From contig JAZUJW010000033.1 of assembly GCA_045642925.1 (NCBI GenBank), forward strand, positions 1 through 46,867: 46,867 bases of DNA, written 5' to 3'. The number at the start of each line of letters is the position of its first letter. Position 1 is the first letter of the stretch. Source of the DNA: Firm-04 sp045642925 (GTDB taxonomy: Bacteria > Bacillota > Clostridia > Oscillospirales > Ruminococcaceae). Under the pieces are notes generated by a model, which did no database searches, had not been told where the DNA came from, and saw only the letters and a program-made list of their open reading frames with translations. The position numbers were made by a program, and so were the translations under genes. Of the stretch, positions 7,217-16,407 are shown one piece after another.

Positions 7217-8988
7217 ACGACTGCCTCCTTCTTTTGACTGCGCAAGCCGTCCAGTGTGCTGTCAATGCGGGCAGTCAGGGCATCAAACTGTTCCAGTGCA
7301 CGGTTGGGAATGTCATACTTCACCTTGATAACAGGTTCAAAGACACCGCTTTCCCGAATGGCATCCAGCGGGACGCCTTCTGTCAGCAGTTCTTTTGTTC
7401 GGTGATAAAGATGCAGGATCAGCTGCATCATGCGGAACTGTTTGGTCAGCGGAACATAAGTATCTTCTGCGTGATACGCATTCTGCTGGAGAAATCCGAC
7501 ACGAATGACACGCGCAATGTCGATAATCAGCTTCTGGTCATCAGGCAGAACGTCCGCACCAATCAGCTTGACAATGTCCATCAGACTTTGTTCTTCTTTG
7601 AGAAGTGCACTGAGTTCCGTGCGGTATGCCGTAAAGTTCGGGTCTACTTCCTGATTGTAATACTGCGCCAGATCATCGGTATATTCGCTGTAACTGAGTG
7701 TCCAGTTGATGGCAGGATAGTGACGGGCATAGGCAAGTGCCTTATCGAGTCCCCAGAAGCAGCGCACAAAACGCTTGGTATTCTGCGTAACAGGCTCGGA
7801 GAAGTCAGAGCCTTGCGGCGATACCGCACCGATAACGGACACACTGCCCTCTCTGCCGCTGAGGGTTTCAAATGCGCCTGTTCTCTCGTAAAATTCCGAC
7901 AAACGGGACGGCAGATAAGCAGGGAAGCCTTCTTCTGCGGGCATTTCTTCGAGTCGTCCCGAAATCTCACGGAGCGCCTCCGCCCAACGGGATGTTGAAT
8001 CTGCCATGATGGCAATATGGTAACCCATGTCGCGGTAGTATTCTGCAAGCGTAATGCCCGTATAAATGGAAGCTTCACGCGCCGCCACAGGCATATTGGA
8101 GGTATTGGCGATCAGCACTGTACGCTCCATGAGGGAACGTCCCGTGCGCGGGTCTTTCAGGGCGGTAAATTCTTCCAGCACCTGCGTCATTTCGTTACCA
8201 CGCTCGCCGCATCCGATGTAAACGATGATATCGGCATCGCACCATTTTGCAATCTGGTGCTGTGTCATGGTTTTGCCCGTACCAAAACCGCCCGGAATGG
8301 CAGCCGTGCCGCCGCGGGCAATCGGAAACAGCGTATCAATAACACGCTGACCGGTAATCATCGGACGGGAGGGCGCTAAACGCTTCGTGGCAGGACGAGA
8401 TCTGCGAATCGGCCATTTCTGACAGAGTGTCAGCGAATGCACTGTACCGTTTTCATCCTCCAGGCGAATGATTTCATCGTTAATGCGGTATTTTCCACTT
8501 TTCGCGGCATAGACGACCTTACCGCACAGTGTCGGCGGCACCATGCAGAGATGCAGGATCACCGAGGTTTCCGGACAGGAAGCATACACTTCGCCGCCGT
8601 GCATCGTGATGCCCTCCTGCACTTTTACGGTCACATCATATTCTTTTTCGGTATCAAGGATCGGCACAGACAGACCTTCGCCGATGAATGCGCCGGAAGC
8701 TTCTTCCAATGCACGCAGCGGACGCTCAATGCCGTCAAAAATATTGGTGAGGATACCGGGACCAAGCGTTACACACATTGGCGCCCCCGTCGGCTCGACA
8801 GGCTCCCCCGTCTGCAAGCCCGATGTACTTTCGTAAACCTGAATGGTCGTTTCCAGATCGGTCAGACCGATGACTTCACCGATCAGACGGCGCTTGCCAA
8901 CATAGACCATTTCCATCATCGAAAACAGATTGGTATTGCGAATCTTGACAACAGGGCCGTTAATGCTGTAAATCACAGGCATATTCAT
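7213..8988 (-). CDS. atpA: V-type ATP synthase catalytic subunit A
   Basis: The ATP-hydrolysing or -synthesising subunit, 591 residues. The Walker A motif GGFGTGKT is at 233-240, followed by the GERGNE motif and PAEEGFPAYL. The extra 'non-homologous' insert typical of A/V-type catalytic subunits lies at roughly 110-200. All the catalytic elements I can check by eye are present. Its ATG overlaps the atpE stop (ATGA); a second ATG two codons later is possible. Confidence 0.97.
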   Translation of the reverse strand: MNMPVIYSINGPVVKIRNTNLFSMMEMVYVGKRRLIGEVIGLTDLETTIQVYESTSGLQTGEPVEPTGAPMCVTLGPGILTNIFDGIERPLRALEEASGAFIGEGLSVPILDTEKEYDVTVKVQEGITMHGGEVYASCPETSVILHLCMVPPTLCGKVVYAAKSGKYRINDEIIRLEDENGTVHSLTLCQKWPIRRSRPATKRLAPSRPMITGQRVIDTLFPIARGGTAAIPGGFGTGKTMTQHQIAKWCDADIIVYIGCGERGNEMTQVLEEFTALKDPRTGRSLMERTVLIANTSNMPVAAREASIYTGITLAEYYRDMGYHIAIMADSTSRWAEALREISGRLEEMPAEEGFPAYLPSRLSEFYERTGAFETLSGREGSVSVIGAVSPQGSDFSEPVTQNTKRFVRCFWGLDKALAYARHYPAINWTLSYSEYTDDLAQYYNQEVDPNFTAYRTELSALLKEEQSLMDIVKLIGADVLPDDQKLIIDIARVIRVGFLQQNAYHAEDTYVPLTKQFRMMQLILHLYHRTKELLTEGVPLDAIRESGVFEPVIKVKYDIPNRALEQFDALTARIDSTLDGLRSQKKEAVV

Positions 8989-9581
8989 GCTTCTTCTGCA
9001 CCTCCGTCAAGATGATGATTGCGATAGAAATTGCGTGTCTGCGTCAGATAGCTTTCGTCAAGCGTGTGATTGTCGCATACTGTTCCGTCCGCATCGAGAA
9101 TCGACAGTCCGCCGATCCGAATGGCATGGTCTGCACGGAAGGAACACGGATTGACACAGACTGCGGCAAGTCGGCTTTGCAGGGAAAGGTCTGCCTCTTT
9201 CAGCAATACCACGGCATTTTCCGCAGGCTGATGCTTTTTCAGCAGATTCTCCATCCATGCGGCATACTCCGCAGAAGCGGCAAAAGCGGTCAGTTTTTCC
9301 CGCAAATGATAAAACATTTCCTGCAAAAGAGTTTCTCTGCGCTGAAGCAAAGCAGTCTTGCAGCGAAATCCTGTCTGCGAAATTTTCTTTTGATATTTAT
9401 TGACAATTTCTGTTTTGGCAGCCGAAAGCTTCGCATCTGCTTCTGCAATGCTGCGTTCTTCAGATGCCTTTACCAGCGCATCGGCTTCCTTTTCTGCTTC
9501 ATTCTGTTCATCCTGAATGCGCAGGTCAATGCTCTGATTGACTTCTTCCAGAAATTGTGCAAGTTTTTGCGTTGCATCCAT
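8985..9581 (-). CDS. atpE: V-type ATP synthase subunit E
   Basis: Peripheral-stalk subunit, 198 residues. It has a charged coiled-coil N-terminal half (about 1-100, rich in Glu, Ala and Lys) and a globular C-terminal half with IRIGGLSILDADGTVCDNHT, resembling the family's GGvi..ngkI.idNTle motif. It pairs with the small coiled-coil subunit encoded first in the operon. The start is 32 nt after the atpF stop. Confidence 0.88.
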   Translation of the reverse strand: MDATQKLAQFLEEVNQSIDLRIQDEQNEAEKEADALVKASEERSIAEADAKLSAAKTEIVNKYQKKISQTGFRCKTALLQRRETLLQEMFYHLREKLTAFAASAEYAAWMENLLKKHQPAENAVVLLKEADLSLQSRLAAVCVNPCSFRADHAIRIGGLSILDADGTVCDNHTLDESYLTQTRNFYRNHHLDGGAEEA

Positions 9582-9613
9582 TGCGTTTCATTCCTCTCTG
9601 GGAAATTCTTGTG

Positions 9614-9922
9614 TTAGATGTGAATGCCGACGGTTTCTTCCAGATAGCGGGAAATCGCGGCAGTCATATCGGCAGTGCCGTGACGGTCAGGAATGACGAC
9701 CAGCAGCGGTTTTGCAACGCTCTGCTTCATCATCAGCCATTCCTCTGCGACACAGTCCGCCGCTTTTTCCGTCAGAAAAACAACGGCAATTTCAGGGTCA
9801 TGGATCAGCGTTTTGAGCTGCGCCAGTATTTCATCATGCTCGTGCAGCACAACGCCTTCCACACCCGCCAGCCGCATTCCCATTCGGGTATCGCGGTTAT
9901 CACTAATCAGAAAGCAGCGCAT
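9614..9922 (-). CDS. atpF: V-type ATP synthase subunit F
   Basis: A small Rossmann-like rotor subunit of 102 residues. It shows alternating strands and helices with ISDNRDTRMGMRLAGVEG near the start and AVVFLTEKAADCV in the middle, as in the family. I chose the ATG at 9922 (MRCFLISDN) with GGAAAG about 10 nt upstream. An in-frame TTG at 9940 would overlap atpK and adds residues the family lacks. The start lies 4 nt after the atpK stop. Confidence 0.9.
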   Translation of the reverse strand: MRCFLISDNRDTRMGMRLAGVEGVVLHEHDEILAQLKTLIHDPEIAVVFLTEKAADCVAEEWLMMKQSVAKPLLVVIPDRHGTADMTAAISRYLEETVGIHI

Positions 9923-9926
9923 GAAA

Positions 9927-10379
9927 TTACAGCTTTCCAAGAATCATAATGGCAATCAGCAGACCGTAAATTGCAACACCTTCACCCAGTGCAACGAAGA
10001 TCAGTGCCTTACCGAAAGCCTTCGGTTCTTCTGCGATTGCACCGATTGCAGCAGGTGCAGCGTTACCAACGGCGATACCACAGCCGATAGAACCAATACC
10101 AACTGCCAGTGCAGCAGCCAGATAGCCAAGACCGGAAGCATTACCGGATACAGCCGTTGCTGCGGCTTCCGTCACCTCAGCAGCATGAATGAAGCCGCCG
10201 ACAGGCAGAACAATTGCAGTCAGCAGAACGCCGAAAAATGCGCAAAGATTGGTGATCAGCGCACGGCGCATGGACTTTGCAGACTTCTGACGGCGAATTG
10301 CCATGTAAACAGGCAGCGCAAGCAGCGCAACAATCAACAGGGGCAGCAGAATAATCTCAGCAATCGAAATAGCAGACAT
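9927..10379 (-). CDS. atpK: V-type ATP synthase subunit K (rotor-ring proteolipid)
   Basis: Membrane rotor subunit, 150 residues, four predicted membrane helices in two hairpins. Only the second hairpin carries the ion-binding carboxylate, in GEGVAIYGLL near residue 133. Where Na+-binding rings have a glutamine on the preceding helix (GIGQG), this protein reads SIGCG, and no PTQ-like motif is seen in the first hairpin. Proton coupling is therefore the more likely reading (inference). It is 26 nt downstream of atpI. Confidence 0.93.
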   Translation of the reverse strand: MSAISIAEIILLPLLIVALLALPVYMAIRRQKSAKSMRRALITNLCAFFGVLLTAIVLPVGGFIHAAEVTEAAATAVSGNASGLGYLAAALAVGIGSIGCGIAVGNAAPAAIGAIAEEPKAFGKALIFVALGEGVAIYGLLIAIMILGKL

Positions 10380-10405
10380 GGGAATAACCTCCTAAAATTT
10401 TAAAA

Positions 10406-12361
10406 TCATGCACGGGATTCCGAAACAGCTTCGAAATCCTCATCAAATGTAACCGAAATCGGGGCGAACGGCTTGCCGTCACCATCATAGCAACGGGAGA
10501 AAATCTCATAGAATTCCAGACGGAGTACCTGAATGCCAACGATCAAACCTTCCAGACACATGACGAACAGATTGCCAAGAATAATGACCACCGGCGAAGC
10601 ACTCTTTGCAGACTCCGCAAGCATCATGACGACACTCATCAAGCCCGCATGGGAAAAGACGAAACCGCCCACACGAATAAAGGAAAGCGTATTGGTCGCA
10701 TAGCCCAGCAGGAATTCAAAGCACTCGAAGAAATTCGATGCAATGAAGTCGCCCACGCCATGAAACTCAAAATGTTCGTGTCCGATCAGCGCACCAAGCG
10801 GTTCACGGAAGAACATACACAGCAGCGGCAGTACCACAAGGAAAATAATGTACGGCGCACTCATCACGGATTTGCCCGTCAGAATACCGATGACAATGCC
10901 AAGCAGTGCTGCAAAGAAAATGAAGCCCATAATGCCGTTGTTGCCAAAGACCGCTTCGGCAAAATTCTTCTGCTTGAACCGAATCACAATATTGATGACG
11001 ATGGAAAGCAGAATGATGAACGCACCAATCCCGATCGCACCGAAAATGAAGAAATTGGTGTTCTCCATCGCGTGCAGCGGCAGGAACGAGATGCCTGCAT
11101 TATGGAACACAGGGTCAAGCAGCTCCTCAAAGCCGAACACCGAACCGTACAGTGTGCCGAAGAACGCACTCGAAATACCGATACGCGCCATAATAGCGCC
11201 CAGTTCCATGTGCTTTTTCTTGTCGAGGAACAGACCGATCAGGAACAGCAGCAAGCCCTGTCCCAGATCACCGAACATGATGCCGAATACAATAGTATAT
11301 GTAATTGCAAGGAGCGTGGTCGGGTTGAAGCCGTGATAACTCGGCAGACCGTACATCTCGGTAAACATTCCGAACGGCTTGGAGAACCATCCGTTTTTCA
11401 GCTTGACCGGCGGCTGCATCTGTGCATCTTCGATCGGTTCTTCATAGTTGACGGTCAGGGACGGCACTTTGTCAAGACGGCGCTGGAAATCTGCTTTTTC
11501 TTCCACGGGAACGTAGCCCATCATGCAGAAGAACTTGCCGCGCAGCACGGCGCATTGCCGTCTGAGCTTATAAACTTCGCCCTGATATTTCAGGAAGCGG
11601 TACAGATCCGCAATTTTCTCCGATTCACCAGCATACATCTCCGCAATGGATTTTTCCAGTGTTTCGATGTTTGCCTTTTTCTCCGCGACCGCTGTTTTCA
11701 GTTCTTCCATGGCTTCTGCGGGCGTGCCGTGAACGAATTCCGGAATCTTGAATTCTTCAAACAGCAGTCCATGCATGATGTTGTCCACAGATTTAAGCTG
11801 GTCAGGTGTCGTAAAGAACACACCCCACGCATAAGCGTGTGCGGTATCGTATGTGGTAAATACAAAACTCTGGTTCGAATAGAAGTCGAGTTTTTGCAGG
11901 TTTTCTTCCGGCATTCGTCCGAAGCGGCAGACAATATGCTTACATCGCAGCAATTCGCCAAGGTCATGCTCGGAATTTTGCAGGTGCGTCATATGCACCA
12001 TTGCAGATTCATAATCCGCAAGCAGTTTGTTTTCCGCATTGAGCATGGACTGCTTTTCACTAAGCAGATCCGTGATGCGGTCGATCTCCGCCTCTGCCGT
12101 TTCCGGCGTATAGGCAGCGGGTTCGACTTTCGCATCTTTGTCAAACGAAATCCTTCGCATATCCAGACAAAGCAGTTTTTTCAGCGGTTCAGCATACGGA
12201 TTGGTTTCTGAGAGCGCCGCAGCGCCGTCATCAGAACCTGCCATGATTCTGGAAGCGTTTTCCATGTGGAAGGAATGACTTTCCAGACAGGCGATCATCG
12301 CGTTGTTGAGCTGATCAAGCGGCCCTGCAATACGGACGAGTTCAAGCTTTTCGATAGACAA
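10406..12361 (-). CDS. atpI: V-type ATP synthase subunit I
   Basis: The stator membrane subunit that forms the ion half-channels, 651 residues. There is a large cytoplasmic N-terminal domain (about 1-340, with coiled-coil arms) and a C-terminal membrane domain with about seven to eight helices. The motif FGIMFGDLGQGLLL begins the membrane half, and a late helix carries NTLSFIRVGGFVFSHAGL with the conserved arginine. The start codon is TTG, with AGGAGG 7-8 nt upstream; no better ATG is near. Confidence 0.96.
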   Translation of the reverse strand: MSIEKLELVRIAGPLDQLNNAMIACLESHSFHMENASRIMAGSDDGAAALSETNPYAEPLKKLLCLDMRRISFDKDAKVEPAAYTPETAEAEIDRITDLLSEKQSMLNAENKLLADYESAMVHMTHLQNSEHDLGELLRCKHIVCRFGRMPEENLQKLDFYSNQSFVFTTYDTAHAYAWGVFFTTPDQLKSVDNIMHGLLFEEFKIPEFVHGTPAEAMEELKTAVAEKKANIETLEKSIAEMYAGESEKIADLYRFLKYQGEVYKLRRQCAVLRGKFFCMMGYVPVEEKADFQRRLDKVPSLTVNYEEPIEDAQMQPPVKLKNGWFSKPFGMFTEMYGLPSYHGFNPTTLLAITYTIVFGIMFGDLGQGLLLFLIGLFLDKKKHMELGAIMARIGISSAFFGTLYGSVFGFEELLDPVFHNAGISFLPLHAMENTNFFIFGAIGIGAFIILLSIVINIVIRFKQKNFAEAVFGNNGIMGFIFFAALLGIVIGILTGKSVMSAPYIIFLVVLPLLCMFFREPLGALIGHEHFEFHGVGDFIASNFFECFEFLLGYATNTLSFIRVGGFVFSHAGLMSVVMMLAESAKSASPVVIILGNLFVMCLEGLIVGIQVLRLEFYEIFSRCYDGDGKPFAPISVTFDEDFEAVSESRA

Positions 12362-12378
12362 ATCAACACCTCCTAAGT

Positions 12379-13428
12379 TTATGTTTCCAGAATCAGATGA
12401 GCCTGCATGAACGGAATGGATTTCTCATACCGAATACTTTCGATAATCGTAATCAGATTCTGCACCTCAACCTGAAAGAGGAAGTGTACGGCATACAGGC
12501 TGACAGCCGCGTGCCCTGAAAAATGCAGTGCATTCCGTGCGGTACGGTAGCGGAGCATCTGAAAAGCCTGTTCCATTTGTTCATGGTCGAAACTCTGGGT
12601 GCTGCCGAGAAGTCTGCCGTATTTGGTAGATTTGAGAAGCTGTCGGAACTCATTTTCATCCGACGCATCATAAAGCTGCTGCATCACCGCATCAGAGAGC
12701 ATTCCTTTGATGGGAAGCATCATGCTTTTTAACTGCTGCCGTTCGGTGTGGAACACACTTTTTAAACGGTACGCATTGATAAGATTAATGAGGTCGACCT
12801 GTTCGCCGATCAAAGTATTCATAGCGGAAAGGTCTGACTTGCCGAGAATTTTTGCCGCATCTTCTTTGAGCTGACGCAGATAACATGAACGCAGCGCAAT
12901 TTCCACGTCCATGAAATTCAGCACGCCGCTCTGGTCATCAAAAAATTTGCGCAGCACTGCCTGATACGGCGTATGCGCAACAGCGGCAACAATATCATCC
13001 TGCGTTTTTGCAGTAGCAAGTTTTTCCAGCGGAAAACTTGTATACGGCGTCAGCCATGCCGCCATCACGGAAACATAATCCGCATTGTAATCGGGCAGGA
13101 GCTGAATCGCCTTGAAGATTTCCTGAATCTCATAATCCATGATAAAGAAACGGAAAAACGGAGTTTTCTGAAGCTGTTCCATGCGGCAGAAATGCAGGTC
13201 GCGTTCGAAAATGGTACGCTGCAAAATGGTTTCGAGATAACCTCTGTGCACAAATGCAGGTTCGATGCCCTGCAAATACGCACCATATGCATCGGTATTT
13301 TTCAGATAGGACGCAATTTCCGATACACTATGCATTCCCATCATCTCACGGTAATCCTGCCACCGCAGACGCTGACCGTAGACAGTACGGATGGAAGCAG
13401 CCGTTGCACGGTATGCTGTTTTTGCCAT
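12379..13428 (-). CDS. atpC: V-type ATP synthase subunit C (AC39 family)
   Basis: A 349-residue, almost wholly alpha-helical protein that links the rotor axle to the membrane ring (the AC39/Vma6 family, called subunit C in bacteria). It starts with AYRATAASIRTVYGQRL, shows NLINAYRLKSVF near residue 215, and ends in helices with repeated YEKSIPF-type patterns. Its ATG comes 3 nt after the stop of the upstream stalk gene, and its SD (GGAGG) lies inside that gene. Confidence 0.93.
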   Translation of the reverse strand: MAKTAYRATAASIRTVYGQRLRWQDYREMMGMHSVSEIASYLKNTDAYGAYLQGIEPAFVHRGYLETILQRTIFERDLHFCRMEQLQKTPFFRFFIMDYEIQEIFKAIQLLPDYNADYVSVMAAWLTPYTSFPLEKLATAKTQDDIVAAVAHTPYQAVLRKFFDDQSGVLNFMDVEIALRSCYLRQLKEDAAKILGKSDLSAMNTLIGEQVDLINLINAYRLKSVFHTERQQLKSMMLPIKGMLSDAVMQQLYDASDENEFRQLLKSTKYGRLLGSTQSFDHEQMEQAFQMLRYRTARNALHFSGHAAVSLYAVHFLFQVEVQNLITIIESIRYEKSIPFMQAHLILET

Positions 13429-13431
13429 GGC

Positions 13432-13752
13432 TCACGCCTCCGCCTGTGCAATGACCTCGTCAAACAACAGTGCAAGCATCTTATCGTTGCCGCCCGAAAA
13501 TTGTTTTTCGAGTTTCTGACTTTCAGCAGTATATTCGTTCTGCAAGCGGTTGATCTCCGTTTCCGCCGCAGCACGTTCTTTTTCTTCAAATTCAAAAATC
13601 GCATCCGCTGTCGCATGATGTCGTGCTTCGTCGAGTGCCGCAGCTTTTTGTTTTGCCTGTTCGATCCAGCTTTCGCACTGCTGACTTGCAGTTTGCAGAC
13701 GCTGTTCGGCAGAAGCATCCAGTTCTAATATAGTACGGATGGTGTTGTCCAT
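13432..13752 (-). CDS. V-type ATP synthase small peripheral-stalk subunit (G/H)
   Basis: A 106-residue, highly charged coiled coil rich in Ala, Glu, Gln and Lys, with no membrane segment. It is the first gene of the V-ATPase operon, where many Firmicutes encode subunit G/H, partner of subunit E in the stator stalk. Sequence conservation in this family is weak, so position and coiled-coil character carry the call. Confidence 0.8.
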   Translation of the reverse strand: MDNTIRTILELDASAEQRLQTASQQCESWIEQAKQKAAALDEARHHATADAIFEFEEKERAAAETEINRLQNEYTAESQKLEKQFSGGNDKMLALLFDEVIAQAEA

Positions 13753-13845
13753 TCAAAAGACCCCTTTTCAGTAAGCAGACAGCGTGTCTGCAAGTGATTG
13801 GAAAAGATGGAAAAAAGAAGCAAGCTGAAACTTGCAACGGAATTT

Positions 13846-13874
13846 ATTATACACCTGTGCTGACGGAATGTCAA
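13846..13874 (-). promoter_or_regulatory. Consensus promoter of the V-ATPase operon
   Basis: On the minus strand a perfect TTGACA (13874-13869), 17-nt spacer and perfect TATAAT (13851-13846) lie about 95 nt upstream of the first V-ATPase gene. An exact consensus suggests strong, housekeeping-type expression. Confidence 0.9.
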
Positions 13875-13973
13875 GCGATTTGTAAACATTTTGTAATCAT
13901 TTAAAGAAACCATAATAGATTGTATCGCAATTTGTAAGAAGGTAATGCACAACGCCGGAAAATCCATAAACAA

Positions 13974-14011
13974 AGCCTATGACCGCACGCTGCCATGTAC
14001 GTCCATAGGCT
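13974..14011 (-). terminator. Terminator of the rhamnulokinase-like gene
   Basis: On the minus strand, AGCCTATG (14011-14004) pairs with CATAGGCT (13981-13974), extended by GAC/GTC, followed by TTGTTTAT. It lies just after the rhaB-like stop and upstream of the V-ATPase promoter. Confidence 0.65.
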
Positions 14012-14018
14012 CTGCACC

Positions 14019-15485
14019 TCATTTCCGTGTCAGATTCCGGTAGTGGATTTTCGCTTCCTCCCAATTCTCATCGGGCTGATACTTTACTAATGTGCTTGAG
14101 TGGGCGATCAGACTGCGTGCTTCGGACAGATTATCGATCTCCCCGTCTGCAAGCATCTGAATAATCAGGTTGCCGATGACAGTCGCTTCTGTCGGCCCTG
14201 CAACAACAGGAATGCCGCACGCATTTGCAGTCATCTGACAAAGCAGATGGTCTTTCACGCCGCCGCCCAGCATATGGATGCTGAGATATTCTTTTCCTGT
14301 ACAGGCGATGATATCATCCAGCGCACAGGCAAAACGCAGTGCAAGACTTTCGTAAATGCAGCGTGTCAGCGCACCGACTGAATGCGGTACAGGCTGTTTG
14401 GTTTCTTCGCAGTAATTGCGGATGCGTTCAGGCATATTGCCAGCCGCCGTAAAGCGCGGGTCATCCACGTCAATAAAGCTGACGAACGGTTCTGCATTCA
14501 TCGCAAAATGCTCAAGCTGTGTAAATGTGTAGGTTTCGCCATGTGCAGCAAGCCAGCGCTTCGTTTCCTGCATCAGCCATGTTCCTGCAATACGCTGGAG
14601 GAAACTGATCTTGCCGCCGTATCCGAGTTCGTTGTTCATGCCGAAGGCGCGTGCCTGTTCTGTCAGGATCGGACGGTCGATTTCCGTTCCGAACAGCGCC
14701 AGCGTCCCGCAGGACAGGAAAATGAAATCCTTTTTGGGTGTCGGAACAGCCGCCATTGCACACTGCGCATCGTGTCCGCAGACAGAACACACCTTTGCCG
14801 TCGGAATGCCGATCTCCTCACAGAGGTCAGGGAGGAGTTCACCAAGCTGTGTTCCTGCATATACCAACGGCGGAAGGGCATCTGCGGCGGGGATGCACAG
14901 TCGGTCAAGCAGGTCAGGACACCAGAATCCTGTGTGAATGTCGAGAAGCTGTGTCGTGGAAGCAATGGAACGCTCCGATTTGCAGACGCCCGTGAGCATA
15001 TAGCCGAACAGGTCAGACATCATCATGATCTTATCCACATTGGCAAACAGGTGCGGCGTATTGCGAAAATCAGAGAATAACTGATAGATCGTGTTGATGT
15101 CTGACGGCTGTGTGCCGGTCACACTGTACGAGTATTCCGGCGGCAGCAATGCGTCTGCAACGACAGAAAGCCCATCCGTGCGGGTATCATGATACTGATA
15201 CGGATTACGCAGCAGACCGCCGTTTTTGTCAAGAAATGCGTAGTCTACGCCCCATGTGTCGATGCCGATGGACGAAAATCCGCCTGCTTCATGTGCCTTG
15301 ACCATCGAATTCTTTACGCCGAGAAACAGACGCAGTACATCCCAGTAATGATGACCTGCAATATTTTCAGGAATGTTGGAAAACTGGTGAATTTCGCGCA
15401 AACGAAGCGTGTGGTTTTCGATGCTGCCCACAACAGCACGTCCGCCGGATGCGCCGATATCCACCGCCAGATATTTCTTTGCCAT
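14019..15485 (-). CDS. rhaB: Rhamnulokinase-like FGGY sugar kinase
   Basis: Phosphorylates a ketose, L-rhamnulose if the name is right, with ATP. The 488-residue protein has the FGGY-family phosphate-binding start AVDIGASGGRAVVG, the stretch IDTWGVDYAFLD, and the second ATP-site pattern HMLGGGVKDHLLCQMTA near residue 405. Overall similarity is to RhaB rather than XylB. The ATG at 15485 has GGAGG 8 nt upstream. No rhamnose isomerase or aldolase is in the window. It is divergent from a ribulose-phosphate epimerase-like gene across 253 nt, so the true substrate may be another ketose. Confidence 0.82.
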   Translation of the reverse strand: MAKKYLAVDIGASGGRAVVGSIENHTLRLREIHQFSNIPENIAGHHYWDVLRLFLGVKNSMVKAHEAGGFSSIGIDTWGVDYAFLDKNGGLLRNPYQYHDTRTDGLSVVADALLPPEYSYSVTGTQPSDINTIYQLFSDFRNTPHLFANVDKIMMMSDLFGYMLTGVCKSERSIASTTQLLDIHTGFWCPDLLDRLCIPAADALPPLVYAGTQLGELLPDLCEEIGIPTAKVCSVCGHDAQCAMAAVPTPKKDFIFLSCGTLALFGTEIDRPILTEQARAFGMNNELGYGGKISFLQRIAGTWLMQETKRWLAAHGETYTFTQLEHFAMNAEPFVSFIDVDDPRFTAAGNMPERIRNYCEETKQPVPHSVGALTRCIYESLALRFACALDDIIACTGKEYLSIHMLGGGVKDHLLCQMTANACGIPVVAGPTEATVIGNLIIQMLADGEIDNLSEARSLIAHSSTLVKYQPDENWEEAKIHYRNLTRK

Positions 15486-15567
15486 AACGAATGCCTCCAA
15501 TAATTGTATATCTGACTGAAACTGCCTGCATTTGCCGCAATTTCGAATCGTAAAATCGGATACTTAT

Positions 15568-15596
15568 ATTATACATGATTTTAACATGATTGTCCA
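15568..15596 (-). promoter_or_regulatory. Promoter of the rhamnulokinase-like gene
   Basis: On the minus strand, TGGACA (15596-15591), 17-nt spacer and TATAAT (15573-15568), about 80 nt before the start codon. The spacer contains the repeated motif ATCATG...ATCATG, a possible regulator site. Confidence 0.75.
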
Positions 15597-15664
15597 GTGG
15601 TTTTTTGAAAAAATTAGGAGTTTTTCCAAAAGGGGAAAAAACCATGCCGGAAGCCCTGCATGAC

Positions 15665-15693
15665 TTGACGAAAATGCAATTTTGCGATATAAT
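15665..15693 (+). promoter_or_regulatory. Promoter of the epimerase-like gene
   Basis: TTGACG (15665-15670), 17-nt spacer and TATAAT (15688-15693) lie 45 nt before the ATG. The plus-strand genes after mecA have no promoter as clear as this one. Confidence 0.8.
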
Positions 15694-15738
15694 AAAGAAG
15701 TATGTCCGATTGGTTCGGAATCGAATGGAGGAAAAAGC

Positions 15739-16398
15739 ATGACAAAAGTATTTGCTTCGATTTTAAATGCAGATCTGGCACATCTTGCCGATGAAACAGC
15801 ACGTCTGGAAGCTGCCGGTGTGCATTATCTGCATTATGATGTGATGGACGGCTGTCTGGTGAACAACATTTCCTTTGGACTGCCCGTGCTGAAATGTCTG
15901 CGGAAATGCACCGGTCTTCCGATTGATGTGCATTTGATGATTCAGCATCCGCTGGATTTTGTGGAGCGCTTCGCGGAGGCAGGCGCAGATGACATTTCAT
16001 TCCATATCGAAAGCGACTCTGACGCATTGGAAACGATCGCAAAAATTCATGAATGCGGATTGCGGGCTGGCGTGGCACTTTCCCCCGACACTCCGCTGGA
16101 CGGGCTTTATCCGCTTCTGCCGTCTTTGCGTGACGATGACTTTGTCCTGCTGATGACCGTACAGCCCGGATGGGGGAAACAATCGTTTCTGGAATATGTA
16201 CTGCCGAAAATCGAAACCCTCTCTGCCTATCTGAAAGCGCAGAACCGCAGCATTTCCATTCAGGTTGACGGCGGCGTGCAGGCAGAAACGGCAGTGCGGT
16301 GCCGCAAAGCAGGCGCAGAATATCTGGTATCAGGCTCCTATCTTGTGGCGGCAGAACATCCCGCAGAAGCCGTCAGAAGCCTTTGTGCCCCATTCTAA
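15739..16398 (+). CDS. rpe: Ribulose-phosphate 3-epimerase family protein
   Basis: Interconverts D-ribulose 5-phosphate and D-xylulose 5-phosphate, or acts on a related ketose phosphate. The 219-residue TIM barrel carries the family blocks ASILNADLAHL, HYDVMDG, HLMIQHP, a variant MTVQPGWGKQSF in place of the usual MxVxPGxGGQxF, and VDGGV near the end; the metal-binding His and Asp positions are present. The ATG at 15739 has GGAGG 7 nt upstream. Divergence from a sugar kinase suggests a dedicated role with that kinase, possibly with a substrate other than ribulose 5-phosphate. Confidence 0.85.
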   Translation: MTKVFASILNADLAHLADETARLEAAGVHYLHYDVMDGCLVNNISFGLPVLKCLRKCTGLPIDVHLMIQHPLDFVERFAEAGADDISFHIESDSDALETIAKIHECGLRAGVALSPDTPLDGLYPLLPSLRDDDFVLLMTVQPGWGKQSFLEYVLPKIETLSAYLKAQNRSISIQVDGGVQAETAVRCRKAGAEYLVSGSYLVAAEHPAEAVRSLCAPF

Positions 16399-16407
16399 AA
16401 GGATTCA

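Noticed and set aside
10649..12211. 520-codon open frame on the plus strand
   Set aside because: It is fully antisense to V-ATPase subunit I, is rich in Gln, His and Arg as expected of a mirrored frame, and matches no family.
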